Source: a marine group bacterium Sva0996 bin134
GTDB lineage: Bacteria; Actinomycetota; Acidimicrobiia; Acidimicrobiales; Bin134
Assembly: GCA_002239105.1 (NCBI GenBank)
Contig: MPNQ01000002.1
Coordinates: forward strand, 1 to 64,000
Direction of reading: 5' to 3'
Length of the DNA stretch: 64,000 nt
The notes beneath the pieces were generated by a model. That model was not told the DNA's origin. It saw only the letters and a list, made by a program, of their open reading frames with translations, and ran no database searches. Position 1 is the stretch's first letter. Each line of letters starts with the position of its first letter. The position numbers and the translations under genes are program-made. Shown piece after piece: positions 43,724 to 51,068 of this stretch.

Positions 43724-45493
43724 TCACGACAACACGAGGTCGTCTACGAGCTGGCTCAATGTGCCGTCCACCACGCCGATGTCGGTCACATGCGGTCCCG
43801 TCAAGCAGGCCAGGCTCATCAACATGACTGAGAACAGCGGTTGCGTGAGCGGCCCGGGCGGCAAACCGATGGCTTGGGCCGCGGCACCGACCTCTGACTG
43901 GAGCCGAGCGACGTCGGTGGCCGGCAAAGGTGACAAGATCCCAGCCACAGGAAGCTCGAGGATCGAGACGACCTCGCCATCCTGGGCCACTGCCACGCCT
44001 CCCCCAGTGGCGATCACCGCATTGGCTGCCACCGCCATGTCGAAGGGATCGCGGCCAAACACCGAGAGGTTGTGGGTGTCGTGGCTAATCGTGGTGGCTA
44101 CCGCACCCGTCCAGTGGCCCCAGCCACCGAGCAGCCCGGCAACCGGCGTAGCCGGAATCCGCCCGTGGCGGTGCACGACCACGTTCAACAAGTAGCCATC
44201 GGGAACGGTGACGACCCCGTCGACCACATCGACCTCGGCCTCGCCCCACTCAGTCATCACCACACCCTCTACCACCTTCATGCGGTGGCGTCCGTCCGGA
44301 ACACCGGGCAGGCGGAAAATGAAGTCGTCGGCGGTCATCGTCGACAGCCTGATCGTGTCGAGCGGCGGGTTCGACGGGGCCTCGGAGACCGATTCGAGCA
44401 TCACTCCCCCATGGGCCACCTGACGGCCGTCGAAGAACACATCGTCCACCGCGACTTCTTCCAAGGAGGACAACACCACGATGTCGGCTCGGCGGCCGGC
44501 GGCAACCATGCCGAGGTCGGTGCGCTGAAGGCGGTAGGCCGCGTTGTAGGTGGCGATTCTCAAAGCGCGCGTCGGCTCTAGGCCATAGCGGATCAATCGG
44601 CGCAAGAGATCGTCGATACCGCCTTCTTCCAGCAGAGTGGCAGCGAACAAGTCGTCTGTGGCGGCAATGATGTGGGTGGGGAACTCCGGCAGCTTGGCCA
44701 GTTCCTCGACCAGGAGCGGCAGCACGAAATCGAAGGCACCCCGCAACTCGACGGTCATGCCGGCGCGGAGTTTCTCCATGGCGTCCACATGGGCAAAGAC
44801 CTCATGGTCAGAGAAGATTCCCGCGCTGAGATAGGCCTGAAGCGCGGGCCCGGTCAACCCCGCAGCGTGGCCGCTGACCAGTTTTCCGCTCTCGTGGCCG
44901 GCCGCCACGATTTCCACCATGCGGTCGTCGCGGCCCAACACCCCACCCATGTCCATGACCTCGGCCAAGCCGCCGACCTCTTCCCAAGAGAGCATCTCGG
45001 CGATGTCGGCGGCGTGCAGGTCGTGACCGGACAGCTCCAAGCCCGGTAGCGGAGGAACACAGGAGGGGGCCTGCACCACGAACCGGACCGGCAGACCCCG
45101 GCTGGCGTCAACGGCGTAGCGGACTCCCTCGACTCCGGCGATGTTGGCCAGCTCGTGGGGGTCTATAAAGACTGTGGTGGTGCCTCGGGGACAGATGGCG
45201 GCGGCGTACTGACCGGGAGTGAGCATCGAGCTCTCGAAGTGCACGTGCATGTCGATGAAACCGGGGGCGATGTACCGGTCGGTGCAGTCAAAGGAGTCGG
45301 CGGCGTCGGTGCGGGAACCCGTTGGGTGGATGCTGGCCACGACCGGGCCGACGATTCCCACGTCGGATTGGCGCAGCTCTCCGGTTCCGACGTCGACCAC
45401 GGTGCCGCCGGTCAGGATCAGGTCGAAGGGCTCGTTGCCGAGCGCGGCTCCAACCGCTCGAGCCCGGGTCTCCTCCTCAAGATGGCTGTACAT
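43724..45493 (-). CDS. ade: Adenine deaminase
   Basis: 589 aa from the ATG at 45493. The canonical AdeC motifs are kept: PGFIDMHVHFESSMLTPGQYA, GTTTVFIDPHELANIAGVEG, GIFSDHEVF, and the IATYNAAYRLQRTDLGMVAAGRRADIVVL segment preceding the C-terminal domain (GGGVAVAQDGEVVSILELPVAGILSPLP). It converts adenine to hypoxanthine and ammonia, usually with iron or manganese. It is the first gene of the operon 45493-39601 and is divergent from the deaminase at 45557. Confidence 0.9.
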   Translation of the reverse strand: MYSHLEEETRARAVGAALGNEPFDLILTGGTVVDVGTGELRQSDVGIVGPVVASIHPTGSRTDAADSFDCTDRYIAPGFIDMHVHFESSMLTPGQYAAAICPRGTTTVFIDPHELANIAGVEGVRYAVDASRGLPVRFVVQAPSCVPPLPGLELSGHDLHAADIAEMLSWEEVGGLAEVMDMGGVLGRDDRMVEIVAAGHESGKLVSGHAAGLTGPALQAYLSAGIFSDHEVFAHVDAMEKLRAGMTVELRGAFDFVLPLLVEELAKLPEFPTHIIAATDDLFAATLLEEGGIDDLLRRLIRYGLEPTRALRIATYNAAYRLQRTDLGMVAAGRRADIVVLSSLEEVAVDDVFFDGRQVAHGGVMLESVSEAPSNPPLDTIRLSTMTADDFIFRLPGVPDGRHRMKVVEGVVMTEWGEAEVDVVDGVVTVPDGYLLNVVVHRHGRIPATPVAGLLGGWGHWTGAVATTISHDTHNLSVFGRDPFDMAVAANAVIATGGGVAVAQDGEVVSILELPVAGILSPLPATDVARLQSEVGAAAQAIGLPPGPLTQPLFSVMLMSLACLTGPHVTDIGVVDGTLSQLVDDLVLS

Positions 45494-45556
45494 GAAAAGA
45501 AACTAGCCTCTAGCCATTACCGTGACCCGCAGAGGCGGCTCTGAAAGGCAGGCACG

Positions 45557-46927
45557 GTGACCAGTTTCTTGTTGCGCGGCGGAACGGTGCTCCCGATGGA
45601 GGGTTCGAAGGTCGTCTTCGATCCGGGATCGGTATTGGTTATCGATGGCAAGATCGAACTGGTGGGCGAAGTGGCCGACGTCGACCAGCACCCCGCCGCG
45701 TCGAATGTCGAGGTGATCGACGCCACCGGCCATGCGGTGGTCCCGGGCTTTCACAACTGCCATCTCCACTCGGGCCTGCTGCGAGGCACCGCAGAATCAC
45801 TGGCCCTTTGGGAGTGGCTGGAAGACCACATCGACCCGGCCCACCGGGCGCTGACCCCTGAGATCGCTGAGGCGGCCTCGTGGATGGCCTACACCGAGGG
45901 ACTGCGGGGCGGCACCACGTCGGTATTGGACATGTGGCGGCACATGGAGGGCTCGGCCCGTGCCGCAGAGGCGATCGGCATTAGGGCCACGCTGGCTCCC
46001 TACACCGCCGATCTGTACGACTACTTCGAGACTTTGGAGACCAACCGGCGCCTGTTGGAAACGCATTTGGTGGCCGCCGATGGCCGGGTTCGAACGTGGG
46101 TGGGCCTAGAGCACATCTTCTACTGCTCACCGGACATGTTCCGGCAAGCGGCCGCGCTGGCCGAGGAGTTCGACACCGGGATCCACACCCACTCGTCGGA
46201 GTCCATCTGGGAAGTGCAGGAATGCCTGCGCCAATTCGGCCGGCGCCCCATCGAGGAGTTCTACAACCGGGGAATCTTGGGAAGCCAGAGCGTGATCGCC
46301 CATGGCGTGTGGCTCGACGACCGGGAAGTGCAGTTGATGGCCCAGACCGGCACCAGCGTCACCCACTGCCCTTGCTCAAACATGAAGCTCTCATCGGGTC
46401 CGGCCCGGATCGGCTTCTACCGGGAACAGGGCATGACGGTGGCTTTGGGCACCGACGGGGAGAAGGAGAACAACAACCTCGACATGCTGGAGGAGATGAA
46501 GTTCGCGTCGCTCCTTCAGAAGGTGAGCACCCTCGACCCCACCACCGGAGACCCCTGGGACATCCTCGACATGGCCACCCTGTCAGGTGCACGAGCACTG
46601 GGCCTCGACGACGTGACCGGCTCGCTCGAGGCCGGCAAGGACGCCGACATAGTCACCGTGGACCTGGGCGGGCTGCACTTCGTGCCGGTCATGCACGGCG
46701 ACGACTTCAACATCGCGGCCCACCTCGTGTTCACCGCGTCATCCCACGATGTGGCCAACGTCTGGGTGCAAGGACGACATCTGGTGGCCGAAGGCGAGGT
46801 GGCCTCGGTTGACGTCGGCCAAGTCGCCGAGCAGGCACAGGCCGCGGCCGAGGAGCTATTCGAGCGCCGCCGCCAACTCAAAGGCGACACGCCCAGCCCC
46901 GCGACAACTCTGGGCAAGAACGCCTAG
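45557..46927 (+). CDS. ATZ/TRZ-type amidohydrolase (cytosine/guanine/SAH deaminase-like)
   Basis: 456 aa with a GTG start. The metal site is complete: GFHNCHLHSGLLRG (HxH), GIHTHSSES, SVIAHGVWLD, HCPCSNMKLSSG and TVALGTDGEKENNN with the metal Asp. The family deaminates or dechlorinates nitrogen heterocycles, including cytosine, guanine, S-adenosylhomocysteine and 5-methylthioadenosine. In the purine context guanine or a methylated purine is plausible. Its last 296 bp of coding sequence plus 7 bp downstream (46632-46934) recur at 53617-53919 as a truncated copy. Confidence 0.9.
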   Translation: MTSFLLRGGTVLPMEGSKVVFDPGSVLVIDGKIELVGEVADVDQHPAASNVEVIDATGHAVVPGFHNCHLHSGLLRGTAESLALWEWLEDHIDPAHRALTPEIAEAASWMAYTEGLRGGTTSVLDMWRHMEGSARAAEAIGIRATLAPYTADLYDYFETLETNRRLLETHLVAADGRVRTWVGLEHIFYCSPDMFRQAAALAEEFDTGIHTHSSESIWEVQECLRQFGRRPIEEFYNRGILGSQSVIAHGVWLDDREVQLMAQTGTSVTHCPCSNMKLSSGPARIGFYREQGMTVALGTDGEKENNNLDMLEEMKFASLLQKVSTLDPTTGDPWDILDMATLSGARALGLDDVTGSLEAGKDADIVTVDLGGLHFVPVMHGDDFNIAAHLVFTASSHDVANVWVQGRHLVAEGEVASVDVGQVAEQAQAAAEELFERRRQLKGDTPSPATTLGKNA

Positions 46928-46934
46928 TTCAGCC
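46632..46934 (+). repeat. 303-bp direct repeat, left copy (3' end of the deaminase gene)
   Basis: Aligns without gaps to 53617-53919, offset exactly 6985, with about 25 mismatches by eye (about 92% identity). Together the copies bracket the hsaACD-like/sulfatase segment. Confidence 0.95.
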
Positions 46935-46969
46935 GCACCCAGCGGCGCCATATGGCCAGCTGGGGTGCG
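46934..46969. terminator. Bidirectional terminator-like inverted repeat
   Basis: CGCACCCAGC (46934-46943) pairs with GCTGGGGTGCG (46959-46969) with one bulged base, enclosing the perfect palindrome GCCATATGGC (46947-46956). It lies between the convergent deaminase and dioxygenase genes. Confidence 0.55.
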
Positions 46970-46987
46970 CCTACCGTTGGCATTGGG

Positions 46988-47884
46988 TCAGCCCTCGTCA
47001 GCGGGAGTCGGGAAAGGCCGGTGACCCCAAAAGCTCGGGCGGGAGATCTGGTAGGTGCCGGCATGGTCTGGGTCCTCGACCCGTAGCCCACCCCATCCGA
47101 ACTCGACCATCATCGAGTCGGGCGCTTGGCAATAGAAAGAGATCATCTCGTCGTTGGTGTGACGTCCCAAGCACATGCGGACAGGGACTCCCTGGTCGAG
47201 GCAGCGGTCTTGCGCCATGCCGACATCATCGATGGTCGCCGCTTCAACCATGATGTGCCCAAGCGGATGGGTCCGAGGCAGACCGGCGCTGAATCCCAGC
47301 GTGTGGTGACGCGGGTTGCAGCCCAAAAACGCCATCGATATCGCACCGACATGCCAGGTGTTCCGCAGGTGGAAGCCGAGCACGTCTCGGTAGAAGTTCA
47401 GGACCGGCTCGAGTTCATCGACCTTCAAAACGGCGTGTCCGAAGCCCATGTCTCCGGTCACGAAGCTCGAAACAAGGGGTGTCACCACTGGAATGTCGTT
47501 GCGAATGGGGCCGTGGTAGAGCTCTAGCGGCGTGCCGGCGGGATCTTCGAATGAGACGTAACCGGTCACGAGACGGGCGGCGGCCTCTTCGTCGGAGCCT
47601 GCTCTCACGTCGACACCTGCCCGCTCGAGGCGAGAGACCTGGGCGTGCAAGTCAGTGTCGTCGATGACTTCGAACCCGATGGCGTCGACTCCCGCGGTGT
47701 CAGCTTCGGCGACGACCAGGCGGTAGGGGTAGTTGTCCCATCGGAAATAGGCCGCGGTCGCGTCGGGGCCGGGTGTGGGCATGAAGCCGAGCACGTCGGT
47801 AGCGAACCTGCGCCACTCGTCCAGGTGTGGACTGGCGAGCCGGACGTACCCGAGGGACAGGACAGCGCTCTTTCGTGTGCTCAC
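46988..47884 (-). CDS. Extradiol ring-cleavage dioxygenase, HsaC/BphC-like (two VOC domains)
   Basis: 298 aa with a GTG start overlapping the stop of the hydrolase gene (GTGA). It is a two-domain type I extradiol dioxygenase. The iron ligands are in the C-terminal half: His in GFGHAVLKV, His in LGHIMVEA and Glu in SMMVEFGWGG. FLGCNPRHHTLGF and LGRHTNDEMISFY are close to the wording of mycobacterial HsaC. It opens a catechol next to the hydroxyls (meta-cleavage). With its neighbours it completes hydroxylation, cleavage and hydrolysis. Confidence 0.92.
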   Translation of the reverse strand: MSTRKSAVLSLGYVRLASPHLDEWRRFATDVLGFMPTPGPDATAAYFRWDNYPYRLVVAEADTAGVDAIGFEVIDDTDLHAQVSRLERAGVDVRAGSDEEAAARLVTGYVSFEDPAGTPLELYHGPIRNDIPVVTPLVSSFVTGDMGFGHAVLKVDELEPVLNFYRDVLGFHLRNTWHVGAISMAFLGCNPRHHTLGFSAGLPRTHPLGHIMVEAATIDDVGMAQDRCLDQGVPVRMCLGRHTNDEMISFYCQAPDSMMVEFGWGGLRVEDPDHAGTYQISRPSFWGHRPFPTPADEG

Positions 47885-48762
47885 AGGGTGGTCTCCGACT
47901 CATCGCGGGTGAGGAACTCGATCACGACCCGCTCAAACTCGTCCTTGCGTTCGATCATCGTCCAGTGCCCACAGTCCGGGAAGATGTGAACTTCGCAGTC
48001 GCGAATCAGGCGCATTGCGGGGATCAACCCGTCAGGGGGCGTGACCCGGTCGTCTCGCCCCCAGGTGACCAGCGTCGGCGCCTGGATCCCGCGCAGCGTC
48101 ACGAACTCGTTGGTGTTGTCGAGCATGATGTCGCGTAGAAACGACAGCATTTCCCGGCTGTAGATCTGGCGGATACCGGCGAGCGCCTCGGGCTCGGTTG
48201 CTGCCTCCCAGCGACGGTCGATCATCTCCTCGGTGAGGGTGGCGGTGTCGAAAACCATCGATCGCATCCAGGCGATGAGCAGTTCTCGGGTGGGGTTCTC
48301 AACGAAGTCGACGAGCCGACTGATGCCTTCCGACGGCAACGGGCTGAACAGCGGAAGTCCGACCCCGCCGATGGTCGCCAGCCGCCGCACCTGGTCGGGG
48401 CGAGCCGCCGCCACCTGAGAGGCGAACTTTCCCCCCAGTGAATTGCCGAGCAGCGAGAACGAATCCAGGCCGAGCCCGTCAACGAAGGCAGCAACGGCCT
48501 CGGCCCCGTGAAGTACAAGATTGGTGGGCGGGGTGTAGCTACGACCGAAGCCCGGCAGATCCAGCACCAGGCAACGGAAGTGGGGAGCGAACGCCGCGAG
48601 GTTTTCGCCGAAGTTGGCCCAGCCGGTAGCCCCCGGGCCAGAGCCGTGCAGCATGACCAACGGCGGACCATGGCCCACCTCGTGAAAGTGCAGGACACCG
48701 TGCTCGGTGCGTAGCGTTCGGCTGGTGTCCTCTTCGGTGAAGGGTGGCGTCGTTGCGTTCAT
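47881..48762 (-). CDS. Meta-cleavage-product hydrolase, HsaD/BphD-like
   Basis: 293 aa from the ATG at 48762. Alpha/beta hydrolase of the C-C bond hydrolase subgroup: oxyanion segment LHGSGPGATGWANF, nucleophile Ser in LLGNSLGGKFA (about residue 112), Asp in WGRDDRVTP and His in DCGHWTMIER. It hydrolyses the dienol product formed by the dioxygenase encoded just downstream. The start is 19 bp after the hydroxylase gene, and the stop overlaps the dioxygenase start, so expression is tightly coupled. Confidence 0.92.
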   Translation of the reverse strand: MNATTPPFTEEDTSRTLRTEHGVLHFHEVGHGPPLVMLHGSGPGATGWANFGENLAAFAPHFRCLVLDLPGFGRSYTPPTNLVLHGAEAVAAFVDGLGLDSFSLLGNSLGGKFASQVAAARPDQVRRLATIGGVGLPLFSPLPSEGISRLVDFVENPTRELLIAWMRSMVFDTATLTEEMIDRRWEAATEPEALAGIRQIYSREMLSFLRDIMLDNTNEFVTLRGIQAPTLVTWGRDDRVTPPDGLIPAMRLIRDCEVHIFPDCGHWTMIERKDEFERVVIEFLTRDESETTL

Positions 48763-48781
48763 GGACTGAGAACCTCTGCGC

Positions 48782-49969
48782 TCAGATGGTGACCGCTGAT
48801 GGACCGGTGGGCGGCAGGCCCATCAGGACCCCTCCGGCGAGGTCGAGCAGCGGGCCTCGGAGGAAAATGCCGTGATGGAGCCCGGCGTGCATGCCCCGCC
48901 AGAATCGCTGCACCGGCTTGTCGAGACGGATCGCGTTCCCACCGCAGATGTCATAAACGGTGTTGGCTGCCTCCGCCGCCCGCCACGCCGCGCGGACCTG
49001 ATCGCGCCGAAGCGCAACCCGCTGGTCGATCCCAATCGTGTGGCCGGCTCGAACCGCGTCGTATGCCTCGCCGATGTTGTGGACCAACTGAATGCGAGCG
49101 CTGGCGATTTCGGCGGCCGCCTCGCCGAGCACCCGCCGAGAATGGGGGTCGTCGGCCTGCACGACCCCTAGGTTGGAGACCCGCCCTGCCTGGTATTCAA
49201 TGCCCCGCTGGAGTACGCCTTCGGCGATTCCGATCAGCCCTGCTGCCACCCCACCGGGAAACACGGCTGACCACGGCACGTTGAACAGGGGATCGCCGCT
49301 GCGGACCGACTCCTTGGCGGCGCGACCGTCGAGGAGCTTGCGCACATCGAGTGTGCGATAGTCAGGCACGAACTTGCCATCGACGATGACGTCTTTGCTC
49401 CCGGTCCCTTCGAGTCCAATCGTGTTCCACGAATCCTCGACGATTTCGTAGTCGGCGCGAGGCAACATGACATGGAGACTGCCGATGGGCGGATCGTCCG
49501 GTCCGGCGGAGGCCGCCTTGACCATCGCACCCAGCACGATCCAGTCGCAGAGATCGGTGCCGGAGGAGAACGACCAGCGGCCATTGACGATGAAGCCGCC
49601 GTCGGTCGGCGTTGCGACTCCCGAGGGTGCGTACGGCGATGCAACCCATGTGTCAGGGTCGTCACCCCAGACCTCCTCTTGCAACCGAGTGTCATTGAGG
49701 GCCAGCTCCCAGGGGTGAACGCCGACCACACCAGCGGTCCAGCCCGCCGAGGGGCAGTAGTTCCCGATGTCCATCACGGCGTTGAGGAAGTCGCGGGGAT
49801 CGGCCTCCAGGCCTCCGAAGTCCCGCGGCTGCAACATCCGAACGACTCCGGTCTCCTTCAGCAACTTGCCCGTGTCGTCGGGAAGCCGTCCGAGTGCATC
49901 GGCATGGCTCGAGTGGTCGGCCAGGTAGGGCCCGACCTCGGCGATCTGTTCGATGGTGGGATGGGCCAT
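48782..49969 (-). CDS. Flavin-dependent aromatic hydroxylase, HsaA-like
   Basis: 395 aa from the ATG at 49969, with GGAGG ten bases upstream. It has the acyl-CoA-dehydrogenase fold of two-component (group D) monooxygenases: LLKETGVVRMLQPRDFGGLEADP, VVGVHPWELALND, EVWGDDPDTWVASPYAPSG and VNGRWSFSSGTDLCDW. The wording is very close to HsaA, which hydroxylates a phenol to a catechol using reduced flavin. The flavin reductase partner (HsaB type) is not in the window. It is the first gene of the operon hydroxylase-hydrolase-dioxygenase. Confidence 0.92.
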   Translation of the reverse strand: MAHPTIEQIAEVGPYLADHSSHADALGRLPDDTGKLLKETGVVRMLQPRDFGGLEADPRDFLNAVMDIGNYCPSAGWTAGVVGVHPWELALNDTRLQEEVWGDDPDTWVASPYAPSGVATPTDGGFIVNGRWSFSSGTDLCDWIVLGAMVKAASAGPDDPPIGSLHVMLPRADYEIVEDSWNTIGLEGTGSKDVIVDGKFVPDYRTLDVRKLLDGRAAKESVRSGDPLFNVPWSAVFPGGVAAGLIGIAEGVLQRGIEYQAGRVSNLGVVQADDPHSRRVLGEAAAEIASARIQLVHNIGEAYDAVRAGHTIGIDQRVALRRDQVRAAWRAAEAANTVYDICGGNAIRLDKPVQRFWRGMHAGLHHGIFLRGPLLDLAGGVLMGLPPTGPSAVTI

Positions 49970-50039
49970 GCGTGTGTGTCCTCCGGATAGCACGATGGGT
50001 CAAGGGGCGGTCAGTAGCGTCACGCAGGCGTCGATGAGA

Positions 50040-50056
50040 ATAAGCTAGTAACTTAT
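50040..50056. promoter_or_regulatory. AT-rich palindrome between the divergent hydroxylase and TauD operons
   Basis: ATAAG (50040-50044) and CTTAT (50052-50056) flank CTAGTAA, forming an A/T-rich inverted repeat that stands out in GC-rich DNA. It lies 71 bp before the hydroxylase start and 34 bp before the TauD start, a suitable place for a shared TetR- or MarR-type operator. Confidence 0.45.
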
Positions 50057-50089
50057 CGCGACGTCTACTGCGACGGGACGCAGCCCTGC

Positions 50090-51040
50090 ATGAAAGTGAT
50101 CAATAAGGCCCAGGGAACGATCGATGCTGGCGACCGGGTCGAGGTTCTTCCGATGTCTCAGCACACGGGTGCGGAGATTCACGGCGTCGATCTCCGCGAA
50201 CCGATGGATGACTCCAAAATTAGCGCCATCCGCGCCGCTCTCTTGCGGTGGAAGGTCGTGTTCTTCCGGGACCAGGAACTCACCCGAGACGAGCACGTGG
50301 CGTTTGGCCGCGGCTTCGGATCAGTGATCTCTGGCCATCCGACGCTGGCACCGCGGTTCCCGGAGCATCCGGAAATCGTGATGATCGAAAAGGAACACCA
50401 CCGCGACGACCCAGACGCCAACGAGATCGAGCACCGCTGGCACAACGACCTGTCGTACACGGCCGCGCCGCCGATGGGGTCGATTCTTCGCGCAATTTCC
50501 GTGCCGCCGTTCGGTGCCGATACCGAATGGACGAATCTCGCGGCGGCGTACGCGACCCTGTCTGCCCCCATCCGTGAGCTCATCGACGGGCTTACCGCGG
50601 TCCACCACAACGTCTTGCACGTCGTGAAGGGGGAACCGAACAAACTCGCCCGCGAGTTCATGGCCACTCCTCTCCGAGCCCGGCACCCCGTGGTGACCGT
50701 GCACCCCGAAACTGGCGAGCGCCAGCTGTACGTGAACCCCGACTACACAAGCCACATCGTCGAACTCTCACGCCAGGAGAGCGGCCATCTGCTCGAAATG
50801 CTCAACGAACACGTGTGCAGCCGAGAGTTCACGGTTCGGTTCCGTTGGCGCCCAGGCAGCATCGCATTCTGGGACAACCGGGCGACGGCCCACATTGCGC
50901 CGGCGGACGTGGTGCCGGGCCATCGGCGCGTCATGGAGCGCATCACGCTCGACGGTGCTTCGTTCGTCGGCCCGACCGGCTTCGAGTCGGTGACGGTGGA
51001 CGAGTCAGGTGCTCCCGTGGTCGGCACCCGGAGCCCGTGA
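50090..51040 (+). CDS. TauD/TfdA-family dioxygenase (alkylsulfatase-like)
   Basis: 316 aa from the ATG at 50090. The iron-binding residues are His and Asp in HRWHNDLSYT (about residue 122) and the distal His in WDNRATAHIAPAD, with the 2-oxoglutarate Arg in HRRVMERITL. PETGERQLYVNPDYTSHI matches the AtsK/TauD subgroup that releases sulfate or sulfite from organosulfur compounds by hydroxylating the adjacent carbon. It is 28 bp before the sulfatase gene and may act on the same or a related sulfated substrate. Confidence 0.92.
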   Translation: MKVINKAQGTIDAGDRVEVLPMSQHTGAEIHGVDLREPMDDSKISAIRAALLRWKVVFFRDQELTRDEHVAFGRGFGSVISGHPTLAPRFPEHPEIVMIEKEHHRDDPDANEIEHRWHNDLSYTAAPPMGSILRAISVPPFGADTEWTNLAAAYATLSAPIRELIDGLTAVHHNVLHVVKGEPNKLAREFMATPLRARHPVVTVHPETGERQLYVNPDYTSHIVELSRQESGHLLEMLNEHVCSREFTVRFRWRPGSIAFWDNRATAHIAPADVVPGHRRVMERITLDGASFVGPTGFESVTVDESGAPVVGTRSP

Positions 51041-51068
51041 GCAACCCGGAGTACACAATCACACGAGC

